Below the pieces are notes generated by a model that was not told the origin of the DNA, did no database searches, and saw only the letters and a program-made list of their open reading frames with translations. The translations under genes and the position numbers were made by a program. This document shows positions 1 through 11,249 of a DNA stretch of 64,000 bases, piece after piece (the stretch's first letter is position 1; every line of letters begins with the position of its first letter). Origin of the DNA: Zantedeschia hybrid cultivar (Eukaryota > Streptophyta > Magnoliopsida > Alismatales > Araceae); the NCBI GenBank assembly GCA_030544215.1, contig JARZZO010000003.1:27718379-27782378 (forward strand), given 5' to 3'.

Positions 1-810
1 TGAGTAGTTTTTATTCGTGCTGATGTTCAGATTTATCTCATTTATTTAAAAATTATACTGGCTGTTGCCTGATTCGATCCGTGTCTATCATGCACAAAAA
101 CTGTAACGACCCGCCACCCTATAATCGGGGATCCGATTACTAAATGGGTACCGAATCATTAATTTGGAGCCAAACCAGGATCTTGATAAGTCTGGGAAAT
201 AAATGATAAACTAAGTTAAACATTCACATCGCATCGAATTGTAAAGGAACTGCAGAAATTAAAAATTATTACAATTTGACTTGACTCAGCAAATAATTAC
301 ATATTCAAACTGAAAAGAAATAATTAAGCGTACAGGCCGGAAAAGGAAATAACAACTACATCGGGGTATACCCCGGAACAGCAGCTGCTGGCGTGCAACC
401 CAAGGCATCACTCTCCTCGCTACGCCTACCTGGAACCCTCACTTGAAAACTGCAGGGGTGAGTCTCATCGAAAAGAGTCAGTAGGGATCTTTCGATCCCC
501 ACCACCCACTCACGCACCCGCAAGTACAACAACACAAATATGGATTATTAAAATAAGTAAAGCAGTAAGCACAATTCCAAATTTGGATATAAAACGCATG
601 CATTCAAAATATAACATGCACAACTCTGAAACCATTCTGTCAAGGAGCCCACAACCAGCATCTCGGCTAAATACGCAAACCACACGGACGAACGCGGAAA
701 ACACCGACCCGCTGAGACCAAATAGCAACCCTTCGGATAGTGCTCTGGCTACTTCGACCTGACAGGCTACAGGTGGTTTTACTTCCCCCAACACGAGTGA
801 CACTCTGAAT

Positions 811-924
811 GTACCACTCCCACACCGGTACTAGCTATACCCCGGGGTACACCAGGTGACCCTCTCTCTAGGCGTCACCCCACCACTCCCACACCGGCGC
901 CGTGTCACTCCCACACCAACACGG
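811..924. repeat. Repeated loop motif CACTCCCACACC in D LTR
   Basis: The motif CACTCCCACACC occurs three times, at 815-826, 884-895 and 906-917. Two copies are 13-base loops closed by different stems: GTAC with GTAC (811-814, 828-831) and CCGTGT with ACACGG (900-905, 919-924). The middle copy has no convincing stem. The same loop on different stems suggests the loop is what is kept. Confidence 0.5.
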
Positions 925-1098
925 GGTGCCTAAGTGCTAACAACTGTCACTCTAGGCCCACGATCGCACAAAACGCAACACGGTGTGATCCGATCACGTA
1001 GAAATCATTGTTATCAAGTATGATTTCAAGCATGCAATTAAGCAAACTATCTATCAATGTAAACACATGTTAATTGCAGGAATTAATGAGATTCTGTC

Positions 1099-2124
1099 TT
1101 GAATCGCGTCGCCCAAGGTCGACGTCATTCAAGACTCATAAACTAGTTCATGTGAAAACGGACCTCGGAATATAGCCTAAATCGCGTCGTGCAATGTAGT
1201 CACCTTTTAAAAGGCGTCGTTGTTCCTAGTCGCCTATTAACGACAGAAACAAAATCATGGCTTAGGATGAACCGGGCTAAATTGCGTTGTTGGGGGCAAC
1301 CGCCATTCAAAATGATGTCGCTGTCCCAAGACGTCATTTAGCGTTTGCCAATAGGTTCCCCTGCTGGCCTTCCCCGAGTTAAAAAAGTGGGATTTCTCTC
1401 CCAAATCGTATAAAAACATAACACAAACGGGGAGGAGGAGGAGAATCGAAATACCCATTAAAAACCCTTCATTCCTCATTTACAAGGTTAACATTTTCAC
1501 CCTAAAGATCTCTTAAACATGCTTCAAAAGCGGGAAAAAACATGGTTTTAAACAAAATACAATGGGGATCGTCACCCTACCAGTTACTTGAACTATTCCA
1601 AGCTCCTAGCCATCGAACCGCCACGCTACAAGCCACCGCCAGCACCGCCGTAGACGTCGTCACTCCACCGGGACGTCGGTCACCGTTCGGAGAGAGAAAC
1701 GTCACGGTGGAGATGGTGGTGGTAGTGTGGAAGTTAGGGGATTGATGGAGTGGAGGGAGAGGAGGAATGGGGAGAGGAAAGGAAGAAGAAGGGGGAAGGG
1801 GGTCGAATGGATCAGAGGGGAAGGGGAGGAGAGAGAGAGAGATGGAGAGAATGAGGGAAAAGAGGGAGGGTTTGCGGGGTCAAACGAAACTTGCTAAAAC
1901 GCGTCGTCCTAAGAAGTCGCCTTTCAGATGACAAGACGGGGGTCGTACACTGTCAGATCTCTGAATGGCGTTGACCATGCAAGACGCCGTTCAGACGATA
2001 AGACTGGGGCCATACTCTCGTGTCCCAACGCCCGCCCACGTGGCACCCACGTGGCACATTCTAAAACGCGTCCTCCTTACTGGACGCCGTTTGAACCGCG
2101 TCGAGCTTACTCGATGCGAAAAAG
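1099..2124. repeat. CpG-rich hairpin clusters in D LTR
   Basis: About nine imperfect inverted repeats of roughly 34 bases lie at 1099-1133, 1177-1209, 1207-1240, 1277-1310, 1308-1343, 1893-1927, 1961-1994, 2061-2095 and 2091-2124. Each has a left arm like CTGAATGGCGT or CTAAAACGCGTCG, a loop of 8-12 bases, and a right arm such as GACGCCGTTCAG. The arms keep the outer AAT/ATT pairing and the inner GCGTC/GACGC pairing. The best is 1310-1339, where AAATGATGTC faces GACGTCATTT with one wobble. The same type occurs in the unrelated A family. Confidence 0.75.
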
Positions 2125-2214
2125 AACACATGCCCCAGCCCCACAGGGGCCCAAACCAAGAGGTCCGACTCCAAAACTGACCCTATAACCGGATCCGAAA
2201 CCTCAATCCTTACA

Positions 2215-2231
2215 TTCTCCCCCCCTTAAAA
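2215..2231 (-). other. Polypurine tract of element D
   Basis: The minus strand reads TTTTAAGGGGGGGAGAA immediately before the LTR start TGTAAGGATT. This is the plus-strand DNA priming site expected upstream of a 3' LTR, and it fixes the LTR boundary at 2214. Confidence 0.8.
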
Positions 2232-2323
2232 GAATTTCGTCTCCGAAATTGCCGCTATAAAATAACGAGAACGAAAATGATGACATAAGCTCACAAGAGA
2301 ACTTACAAGAAAAGGTAGGGAAA

Positions 2324-3530
2324 CTACTCTTGCATCTCCTCCTCTCGCTCCCAGGTCGCCTCACCTCCTGAGCGATGTTGCCAAATGACCTTAAGCGGGG
2401 GAACGACCTTGTTCCGGAGGACCTGTTCCCTGCGATCCTCAATACGTACTAGAAATTCCGAAAAGGACAAGTCCTCAGCGACTTCCAACTCTGAAAAATC
2501 CAAAACATGAGATGGATCCTGAACATATTTCCTCAGCAAAAAAACATTGAACACATCGTGCACTCCTTCAAGACTGAGTGTCAAGGCTAGCTGGTACGCT
2601 GTTTCCCCAATTCGAGCAAGAATGGGAAAATGCCTAATATATTGCGGACTCAGCTTACCTCGCTTCCCAAATCTCATCACACCCTTGGAGGGTGAGATTC
2701 GGAGAAACATGTGGTCCCCAACCTCGAACTCAAGCGGCCTCCTACGGATATCTACATAACTCTTCTGCTTGCTCTGAGCTGTAGTCAACCTCTGCTGCAC
2801 TACTCTAGCAACCTCAGCACACTGCTGTACCAACTCTGGCCCTGCTATCTGTCTCTCGCCAATCTCAGACCAACTCATAGGAGATCGACACGACCGCCTG
2901 TACAATGCCTCATACGGCGCCATGCCGATACTAGAATGATAACTGTGGTTGTAAGCAAACTCCACCGTAGGCAAGTAATGCTCCCAAGAACTTCCCCAAT
3001 CTAAGCAACAACCCCTGAGCATATCCTCCAATGTCTGAATAATCCTCTCCGACTGTCCATCAGTCTCAGGATGATAGGCCGAGCTGAAGGATAACTGCGT
3101 ACCCAAGGTCCTCTGAAAACTCTTCCAGAACCTAGAAGTGAATCTCGATGCCGGTCTGACACGATGGACAAGGGCACCCCGTGCAGAGAGATGATCCGGT
3201 CTACAAACAACCTGGCCAACTTACCGACTGACCAGTCCTTCCTAATAGCTAGAAAGTGCGTAGACTTGGTCAATCATCAACAATGACCCAGATCGCGTCT
3301 ATCCTGCCGGGTGATACGGGCAATCCCATCACAAAGTTCATAGTTACGTACTCCCATTTCCACTCTGGGATCGGTAACGGCTGCAGCAACCCTCCTGGTC
3401 TCTGGTATTCTGCCTTAACCTGCTGATAGGTTAGGCACCTTGCCACATAATCAGCTACGTCCTTCTTCATACCAGGCCACCAAAAGTGCCTCCTTAAACA
3501 ATGATACATCTTAGTCGTTCTGGGATGCAC
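2324..3530 (-). pseudogene. Element D integrase with chromodomain-like tail
   Basis: Minus-strand coding remains of the integrase that inserted element DNA into the host genome. Recognisable blocks are the zinc-binding region (HFWWPGMKKDVADYVARC), the catalytic-core phrase YHPETDGQSERIIQTLEDML with its glutamate, FAYNHSYHSSIGMAPYEALY, the GDHMFLRISP segment, and a C-terminal stretch with a repeated EEATWERE-like phrase typical of the chromodomain that tethers Tekay elements to chromatin. The sequence moves between three frames around 3000-3275, and a stop replaces a codon just before the last FPYLF motif. It lies next to the polypurine tract, as expected for the last pol domain. Confidence 0.85.
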
Positions 3531-4361
3531 TATATATCTGGAACGATGCGCCTCATCTAGGACACTCCTGCGTATCTCTTCCTTAACTGGAACATAGAGT
3601 CTGCCTCTAAATATGACTGTACCATCATCTCACAACTCCACCTCTAGTATCTGGAGAACCTGCGGTAACTCTGCATCCGCCGTCTGAGCCTCAATCACTG
3701 TATGGTACACTGCTGGCCTCACAGTCAAGCTGGCCAACACGGCTCTATCAGCCTCTCGAGGAATCCTAAAGGAAGATTCTACAACCTGCTCATATAATCA
3801 CCATTCCTGAATCATAAGATGTGATACGACCGTCTTCCGACTCAAGGCGTCCGCTACCACGTTTGCCTTGCCTGAATGATAAGAAAGGTCGAGATTATAA
3901 TCTTTGATAAACTCCATCCACCTATGCTGCCTCAAGTTCAAATCCTTCTACGTGAACACATATTTCAGGCTCTTATGATCAGTGAAGACCTGAAACTTCT
4001 CTCCATACAAATAGTGTCGCCAGAACTTCAGTGCAAATACCACAACTGCCAACTCTAAGTCATGGGTGGGATAGTTCTCCTCATGCTTCTTCAACTGCCT
4101 AGAATCATAGGCCACAACCTTGCCATGCTGCATTAGAACCGCACCCAAACTTCGACGAGATGCATCCGAATAAACCACAAATCCACCCGAACCTGATGGA
4201 AGCACCAGAATTGGAGCCGAAGTGAGACGAGCCTTCAACTCAGTAAAGCTCTGCTCACACTTCTCAGTCCACATGAAACAAACTCCCTTACGAGTCAATC
4301 TCGACAAGATGGTCGCTATCGAAGAAAAATCTTGGACGAACCGTCTGTAATACCCTGCCAA
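3531..4361 (-). pseudogene. Element D RNase H and link to integrase
   Basis: Decayed RNase H, which removes RNA from the RNA/DNA hybrid during reverse transcription. Visible blocks are AGYYRRFVQDFSSIA, the catalytic aspartate phrase VVYSDASRRSLGAVLMQ, the glutamate region NYPTHDLELAVVVFALKFWRHYLYG, and FTDHKSLKYVFT. A stop follows this phrase, after which the same frame continues with a degenerate LRQHRWMEF-like stretch and ADALSRK near 3850. 3531-3840 holds only fragments of the spacer before the integrase. Confidence 0.8.
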
Positions 4362-4411
4362 TCCCAGAAAGCTCCTGATCTAAGTTACTGTCGTCAGTTT
4401 ACCCCAATTCA

Positions 4412-5300
4412 TCACTGCCTCAATCTTGGCTGGATCACAGTAATGCCATCTCCAGAAATGATATACCCCAGGAAGTACACCTTTTCTAGGTAGAATTCAT
4501 GCTTGCTAAACTTAGTGTAGAGTTGGTGTTCTCTCAGAACCTGCAACACCACTTGAAGATGCATGGCATGCTCTTCCTCAGAAGAAGAATATACCAAAAT
4601 ATCATCAACAAACACCATCACAAACTGATCCAGGTAGGCCCTGAAGACACGGTTTATCAAATCCATAAAAGCCGCCGGAGCATTGGTCAAGCCGAAAGGC
4701 ATAACTAAAAACTCATAATGTCCATACCGAGTCCTAAAAGCCATCTTACTCACATCAAACTCACGGATCCTCATCTGGTAATATCCTAACCTTAAGTCAA
4801 TCTTCGAGAATACCTTAGCAGACTGCAACTGATCCATCAAATCATCAATTCTTGAAAGTGGGTACTTATTCTTTACTATCACCTGGTTCAACTGTCTATA
4901 ATCAATGCACAACCTCAGAGAGCCATCCTTCTTCCTGACAAATAGAACTGGAGCACCCCATGGAGAAGTACTAGGACGAATAAAACCCTTATTCAACAAT
5001 TCCTGCAACTGCGCCTTCAACTCAGCGAGTTTGGCCAGAGCCATCCGATGCGGGGCCTTAGACTAGGGCGTCGTACCTGGTGCAAGCTCAATAGTGAACT
5101 CAATCTCTCGGTGAAGAGGAAGGCTAGGCAACTCCTCAAGAAATACATCAACAAAGTCACAAACTACAGGTACCTCCCAAGGACATGAGTCACTACTAAC
5201 ACCGGCTACAATTACTGAGGCAAGGAAAGCCTCACAGCCACCAACAAGTAACATTTGGGCATGTCGTACATTTTTTAAGGAAAAAATGCACTTGATCTTG
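4412..5300 (-). pseudogene. Element D reverse transcriptase
   Basis: Reverse transcriptase of a Ty3/gypsy chromovirus, with a 210-codon open block and a shorter upstream block. Motifs in order: HREIEFTIELAPGT, LLNKGFIRPSTSPWGAPVLF, VRKKDGSLRLCIDYRQLN, FSKIDLRLGYYQMRI with the first catalytic aspartate, FLVMPFGLTNAPAAF, and FVDDILVYS with the catalytic DD pair. A stop near 5060 separates the two blocks. Towards the 5' side the match ends near 5270-5300, so protease and gag are absent. Confidence 0.88.
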
Positions 5301-5562
5301 ATTTTCTAATTTAGATTTAGATTTGTGTTTGTGTGCTTTACTTGACTCAATCAGATGAATGCGTAGTTCTTCGACCCGATCCTGCTACCCATAAATAGAA
5401 TAACGTTAATTACATCCTCCTAAGAGGAAAACCTTTAATTAATAGTCGGAAGATTAGAATAACACCCTTTAAAATGATATAAGAAAGATATATAAAATTG
5501 CATTTTAAAAAATGAATGAATTTCAGTTTTTATTTAAGAAGAAAACTCATTTTTTAGTTTAA

Positions 5563-8500
5563 AGTTGAGTTTGCGCAAGACTTGATTTATTGATTTTTAT
5601 TGGTGGATAATGATGAGAGACATTTTTTAGTCTTTTTGGATTGATTTATGGGGATGCATTGAAGATTTGTTTGATTTTTTATGTTTGGAAATGAACATGA
5701 AGTTGAGTCTGCGCAAGGATACGCAGACTCATTTGTTACCAATGAGAATGCTTGTATTTATTTTGATTTTTTGATTTGTGAGAGGAATGAAAATATTTCT
5801 TATAGTATTTTGATTGAAGTGGATGACATTTTTTATCAAGGAAGTCAAATAAATATTTCTTATTATGTTTTTTCAGATTTGAAGTGAAGAGACTTTGGAT
5901 TTGATTTGCAAGGTATGGAAAAGTGTTTTTTAAGTTTTCTTATTTGATTTGAGTGCAAAATGCTTTAGGGACTTATATTCTTTATGTTTTGAATTTATAA
6001 GTTTTTGAAGGCTAAGCAAGATGTGCAAATTCAATTGAAATAAGATTTCTTTTAGGTATTTTTTATGTTTTGCAAAAGGGCAAATTTGAGTTTTATTTGA
6101 TTTTTTGACTTATGTGAAGTATTTTATTCTTATCTTAGGATTTTTGATTTAATTTTAAAGGAATTGAGGTTGAAAAAATTGGATTTTACCAATTAGGGGT
6201 TGAGTCTGCGCAGGGTAGCGCAGACTCATTTGTCACAAGCCTATTTTTTCAGTTTTTTAGGTAATTTCAAGGAAAAAGTTATCATTTTTGTTTGGGTTTT
6301 GAATTGTGAAAAATATAGGGTTTATTATTAAGATTTTGATTTGATTTGAGGGGAATTTAGTGGCCAAAATACCAAATTTTAGGAATTTAAGGTTGAGTCT
6401 GCGCTATAGAGCGCAGACTCATTGTTTATTAAAGTGTTTAGCATTTTTTATATTTTTTTGTAAAGGAGTTTTAGGCTTTTATTTATGTTTTTGACTTATA
6501 TGAAATATAAAGTTTTTATGTAAATTTTTGGGTTTAATTTGGAGGCAAATTAAGGTCAAAAAGGCCAAATTTGAAATTTCAGGGTTGAGTCTGCGCAGGG
6601 TAGCGCAGACTCATTTGAAACCAATTTGTTTTGAGTTGTTTTTTGCATTTTTTCAAGAACAACTTGATGTTTTTATTGGATTTACTGATAGATAAAAATA
6701 AACTTGATTTTTAGAGAGTTTTAGATCATCTTGAAGTGGTCGGGAAGTTGATTTTTTATTTTTTGTGAATTTCACGGCTGAGTCTGCGCCAGGACGCGTA
6801 GACTCAAGTCTGAATTGTGGATTTTTTGTTTATGAGTTGTTTTATTGGATTTTTGGTGGGATAACTTGATTTTATGTTTTGTTTGGTGATGATTTACAGA
6901 TTTGGAGATGCGGGCATGATTTAGGGGCCAATATATGAGGTTTTGGCCTTGAGATTGATGCGCAGACTCAAGTTTAAAGAGGATTTTGAGCAAGATTCTT
7001 AAAAGGATGGAACCTCCTAAGGTTGAGGGGAATTCCAAGAGTTTCAAAATGCTGGGGAGCTTCAAAGATCAAGGAGACAAGAAAAATGGGTTTGTGTCTG
7101 CGCAAGGGGTGCACAGACTCAGCTGAACTTGTGATTTTTGTTTATTTTGAAGGGATTTGGATCCTTTTTGTAAAGGGATGTTTATTTGAATGAAATGGAG
7201 TGTTTGATATATGATTGCAAGTGATTTGAGCTATTTGATTTATTGTTTAGTTGATTTTTTCATTTGAAATAAGCTTATGAAAGGTGTGCAGACTCAACTT
7301 AAGTTTTGAATTTTGTATTTATTTAAAATAGAAGATGACTATCTTAAACCCGTTTTTTTAGTGAATTAACTTTAATGATTTGAGTTATTTGAACCATAAA
7401 TGAGGCTATCAGTCCATGCGAGGCATCTTTGATAGTTTTGAGTTGAGTCTGCGCAAGGGTGCGCAGACTCAGAACAGTGGCGCAGACTCAAGTCTGAAAA
7501 TTGGTTTTTTGAGTTTCCTGCACAGTTCAAAATGCAATTAAATCCATCAAGGGGTTAGAATCAACCATTAAAGTTAGAATATGAAATCCGGAGTCGAGGA
7601 AAATAGATTGTACCCCATTCCCAATCGAATTTCCATGGTTATAGGTGCGCAGACTCAAAATCTGAGCATAATTTCAGGTTTATACCTCTTTCAACTTGAA
7701 GTGATCTAAGAATCACCACAAATTTGGGGAGGATAACACTGAGAAATCTCAGAAATTGTGTATGGTTACACGAAGCCTTTTCAAGGAGTAGTTCTTGTGT
7801 GGATTTCTTCAAATGACATGATTTCTTTATATTTATCCCATTCTTCTTGGATCACTTTATAAAGCATTGAAAATGCTTAATATAATGATTCCAAGTTGAA
7901 TTTCAACCTTTAATTAGGAAAACCCAATCAAAGGTTTAGGATCTTCATGAAGGATCATGGCATGAAGGGACCCAAAGGACCAACTCCCTTAAAGGTATAT
8001 GTAATGGCTAATGGACCATAGGGATGGCTGTAAAGGGGGGCGTGCCGAGTATCCAACCACTTACCCAAAGGGTTCTCTTAATGCCTTCAGGATGTAAGAA
8101 AAACCCACAAGGGGTATTCCAAAACATTTCTACATTTAGGGAGTAAGGAACTCTACCAATTTCCCTAGAGGATCACATGTAGTCATGAACCATGGAGGTG
8201 GCTATAAAGGGGGGCGTGCCGAGCATCCAATCACTCACCCAAAGGGTGCCCTTAATGCCTTCAAAATAAGGGTTATCCAAAGGAAATCACCCATTCTATT
8301 TCTACATTAGCGGAGCAAGGAACTCCATCAACCCATTGGGACTTCGGGACATATCATCTAAATGAACCCATAGAAATCAGAACACAAGAATGATGTTTTT
8401 TGTGTGAGGGCCCTTGATGGGTTACCCATCATGAGATTGTTGGCACCCTTAGATCGGGACATCCTTAGAAAACATCGGAAAACATTTAAAATCTTAAAAC

Positions 8501-8722
8501 ATATGGCAAAATTTCGGTTGAAACATTAAGGGCTTAACAACCCAAAGTCCAAACCATTTAAGACCTTCATTGGGCTTCAAAGGGACATCCCTAGGTCCGA
8601 GGAACATTTGGACAGCTTGGGGGAGGATCAAATAATCACCTCAAGCCCAAAAACCCAACTGAAAGAGGCGCAGACTCAAAACTGCACACAGGCGCTGAGT
8701 CTGCGCAGGGAGGCGCAGACTC
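5563..8722. repeat. Dispersed GAGTCTGCGC hairpin array
   Basis: Full hairpins have a left arm GAGTCTGCGC, a loop of about 5-7 bases and a right arm GCGCAGACTC or a close variant. They lie at 5705-5730, 6202-6227, 6395-6420, 6587-6612, 6780-6805, 7094-7120, 7445-7470 and 8697-8722. Single right or left arms occur near 5563, 6958, 7284, 7480, 7645 and 8665. The copies sit 150-300 bases apart in AT-rich DNA, usually preceded by GGTT and followed by ATTTG or AAG. Loops vary while arms are nearly fixed. Confidence 0.85.
8026..8373. repeat. Imperfect tandem duplication, about 174 bp
   Basis: Two diverged copies begin at 8026 and 8200 with GGCTGTAAAGGGGGGCGTGC and GGCTATAAAGGGGGGCGTGC. Both continue through a shared series of blocks (CCGAG, ATCCAA, ACCCAAAGGGT, TTAATGCCTTCA, ATTTCTACATT, AAGGAACTC). 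The purine run in each looks like a polypurine tract, but no LTR start follows. Confidence 0.6.
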
Positions 8723-8997
8723 AACACTGTAGCACTACAAGCCCCAAACTCAGGCTGAAACGCGGATTTTTGGTGAAAAATGAGTTTAAATCTAACCAAA
8801 ATGATGGAAAATAAAGTATAAAAGATACAAGACCTAAAATATTTATTTAAAATATATTTTAGATACGTTTCTTTAGGAAAATATCATGAAAAACTTGAAT
8901 ATGAACATATGAAAAATTTAGGTATATTTTTTATCATTTCCATGGATCTCTCCTTCTTGGCTCAATGTTAAAGGGTTTATACTCAAAGAAGCTCATC

Positions 8998-9985
8998 CTC
9001 AACTAGTGAGGGAACCTCCTTGAGAACCTCTAGGGCCTAAACTCTTAGCCATTAAAGGAAAAAATCCAAACAAAATCCATTCTGTTCCAACATGAAAACA
9101 AAAACTTAGATCTTTAATATATATGAAACTTAGGGGATTTCTCTTGATGTTTGGCCTTGGGGGAACATCATCCATGGAGGGGATGTGCTCCTGAGGGTCA
9201 TGGAAGGCCCAACCACCTTGAAAAATCCCAAAACCAAAGACAAATAAATGGAAAATCAGTTTTAAGGAAATCTGGACAGCAAAGCACATCTTGGGTTATA
9301 TCTCTATATTTAGGGTGTTCTAAGGCTTGAGGAGACCATTTCTATAGACTAGAAAGGCCCCTCTACCATCCTTACATGAAAAACACATACCTTATGAAGG
9401 AAAAAATGACATGAAAGAAAGATAGCCAGCAGATTCACAAAACAGACTCAGAAAATCTGAACATTACATTTCTTTGCTTTCAATCACCATGGATGAACAT
9501 CAAGAAGGAGATAGAAGTTTCTATGAACATTAAAATGAAAGAAAAACATTATAAGAAAGCAAGGAGACAGAAATAAACCCCTTCTTCACCCCCACTCTAC
9601 CTTAAAGAGGGGATGAGAAGGGAGAATGGCTCTTGAAGCCTACAATCTTGCTCTCTTCTTCTTTAGCACTCTTCCTTTCTTTTTCTCTTCTTCTCTAACT
9701 CTTTTTTTTCTTTTGGGATGCAAGAAATGGAGGGGTAGGAGGAGGGAGACGTGCTCCTCCAAGCTCTCTCACTTTTCTTCTTCTCTTTTCTTTTTTGGGA
9801 TTTTTGTCTCCAACTTTTTCTTGTAGAAGATGGGGGTTCTTTTATAGATAAAGTTGGATTATTTTTGGGGGGTAGATCAGGCATCCATTAGCCTTGGATT
9901 AAGGATAAGAAACCCCTCTTAAGGTAGAGTGGGGGGTAGATTAGGCATCCATTAGCCTTGGATTATGGCATCCATTAGCTTTGAA
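8998..9985 (-). repeat. Probable LTR region of element E with TATA box
   Basis: The minus strand carries TATCTATAAAAGAACCCCC at 9838-9850, a good plant TATA box, downstream (in minus orientation) of the E pol, where a 3' LTR would lie. A block containing GGCATCCATTAGCCTTGGAT occurs at 9868-9901, again at 9931-9964, and partly at 9966-9985. CACTCTACCTTAAAGAGGGG near 9594 is inverted relative to CCCCTCTTAAGGTAGAGTG near 9914. Short frames over 9626-9884 are low-complexity and not supported as genes. LTR boundaries could not be fixed. Confidence 0.4.
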
Positions 9986-9989
9986 TTTG

Positions 9990-10895
9990 TACTTTGAATG
10001 GCGGGATCGAATGAACCCAGACCATTATCTTGTTTTCAACTTTGCTTTACTCTTGGATTTTGAACTTGAAGTTGAGCTTGAACTTAAGCAGCGGGTCCTG
10101 TTGACTCAGGCTGACTTATACTTGAATTTGTGCTTGCTCTTTGGCTAGAGCTTTGCATTTGAACTTTGAATTTGAATTTGAGCTTGAATTTAAGCGACAG
10201 GTCTTGTTGACCCAACCTAATTTGAATTTGAGCTTTGAATGTTAACACCTGAGCTTGAGCTTGAACTGGAGCTTTAGATATTTGATCTTGAACTTAAACT
10301 TGAATTTGAGCTTTGAACTTAGATTTAAGCAGTGGATCCTTTTGATCCAGGCTGCTTCATACTTGGATTTAAGCTTGGTTTGGAGATTGAACTTGAATTT
10401 TGAATTTGAGTTTATGCTTGAATTTTAGCTCGAATTTGAACAGGAGCTTTGAATTTAATCGACGAGTGCTAATAACCCAGGCCGATTTAAATTTGAATTT
10501 GAGCTTTGAATGGAGGGGTTGAATAAACCCGGACCATCTTCTTTGTTTTGACCTTGGATGACAGAATCAAATGAAATCGGGTCATCTTCTTGCTTTCAAG
10601 TTTACTTGAAACTTGGATTTTGATCTTGAATTTAAGCAGCGGGTCCCGTTGACCCAAGCTGTCTTATACTTGAATTTGTGCTTGCTCTTTGGCTGGAACT
10701 TTGAATTTGAACTTTGAATTCTGAATTTGATTTTATGCTCGAGTTTGAATTGAAGCTTTGAACTTGAGTGGCGGAGCCTTGCTGACCCAGGCCAGTTTAT
10801 ACTTAACTTTGAGCTTGTATTTGAATTTGTGCTTGAATTTGAGTTTGGATTTGAATTTGGACTTGAATGGCAAGGTCCAGCAGGACTCAGGCCAT
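9990..10895. repeat. TTGAATTTGAGC-rich repeat with GGGTC/GACCC hairpins
   Basis: A degenerate array built on TTGAATTTGAGC is broken about ten times by a unit resembling GGCGGGTCCTGTTGACCCAG. In many units the halves are complementary and change together: GGGTC/GACCC, GGATC/GATCC, GGGTT/AACCC, GGTC/GACC. It lies on the 3' side of the E integrase, so it is probably 3' untranslated or LTR-proximal sequence of E. No coding sequence is supported here. Confidence 0.65.
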
Positions 10896-11249
10896 CTTCT
10901 CTATTTCTCTGTAGCTTCTTGCCCCCTGTTCATTGAAGAGACAAGGTTGCAATACATATGCATGTTTATATCAAACAATTTCAGAATCGGAAAATATCAT
11001 CGATTCAGATTAATTTGATTGAAAACTTCGACCGGTTATAAAACGGGAAGCGGGAAATGATTTATACTCCCTCCGCACCGGGTTTGCCTCAGCACCATTG
11101 CCCGACTAGCAGGATAGTCGTGCCAACTTTTTTTTTTTTTTTCCGATGGTATTTCGTCATTGGCAACCCATGAGGTGCTTTGGGGCGGCTTCGTAAAGCC
11201 TTTTGGAGCCTCTTCAATGTCCTTGGCTCATATAGGCAAGTTAATTTTA
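10896..11249. other. Non-coding spacer downstream of E integrase
   Basis: No coding sequence recognised. It includes a T run at about 11130-11142 and unique-looking DNA between the E integrase C-terminus and the TTGAATTTGAGC array. Confidence 0.4.

Larger units (their letters stand above)
102..2214 (-). repeat. 3' LTR of element D
   Basis: In plus orientation it begins TGTAACGACCC at 102 and ends at TTACA at 2214, giving the TG...CA ends of an LTR and the GGGTCGTTACA 3' end usual for Tekay elements when read on the minus strand. The right edge directly abuts the polypurine tract. About 2.1 kb long. It holds two clusters of CpG-rich hairpins and a repeated CACTCCCACACC loop motif, described separately. 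The bases at 97-101 would be one target-site copy, but the other LTR is outside the window or lost, so this cannot be tested. Confidence 0.75.
102..5300 (-). mobile_element. Element D: truncated Tekay/Del-type Ty3/gypsy chromovirus
   Basis: A minus-strand LTR retrotransposon. Reading leftwards it has reverse transcriptase, RNase H, integrase and a chromodomain-like tail, then a polypurine tract at 2215-2231 and a 3' LTR at 102-2214. This order with a C-terminal chromodomain is that of chromoviruses, and the protein resembles the Tekay/Del clade. Gag, protease and the 5' LTR are missing: recognisable coding sequence stops near 5270-5300 and runs into unrelated AT-rich DNA, so the 5' half was lost by deletion or a later insertion. 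Several frameshifts and stops show that it is dead. Confidence 0.85.
5301..8997. other. AT-rich non-coding region, unassigned element
   Basis: No coding sequence can be supported over about 3.7 kb; the short frames here are AT-rich chance openings. The region carries the GAGTCTGCGC hairpin array (5563-8722) and an imperfect 174-bp duplication near 8.0-8.4 kb. It lies between the broken 5' edge of D and the 3' parts of the minus-strand element E. It may be the long LTR or 3' untranslated DNA of E or of another Tat-like element, but I found no convincing TG...CA boundary or target duplication. Confidence 0.5.

Noticed and set aside
5681..5887. 68-codon frame containing a hairpin
   Set aside because: AT-rich chance frame; the hairpin, not the frame, recurs elsewhere in the region.
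5563..8722. Regularly spaced short repeats as a CRISPR array
   Set aside because: Spacing is irregular (about 150-1200 bases), the DNA is plant nuclear retroelement sequence, and no cas genes exist; the repeats are hairpins in non-coding element DNA.
9626..9884. Overlapping frames of 66 and 73 codons on opposite strands
   Set aside because: Low-complexity CT/AG-rich DNA beside a minus-strand TATA box in an LTR-like region; no domain.
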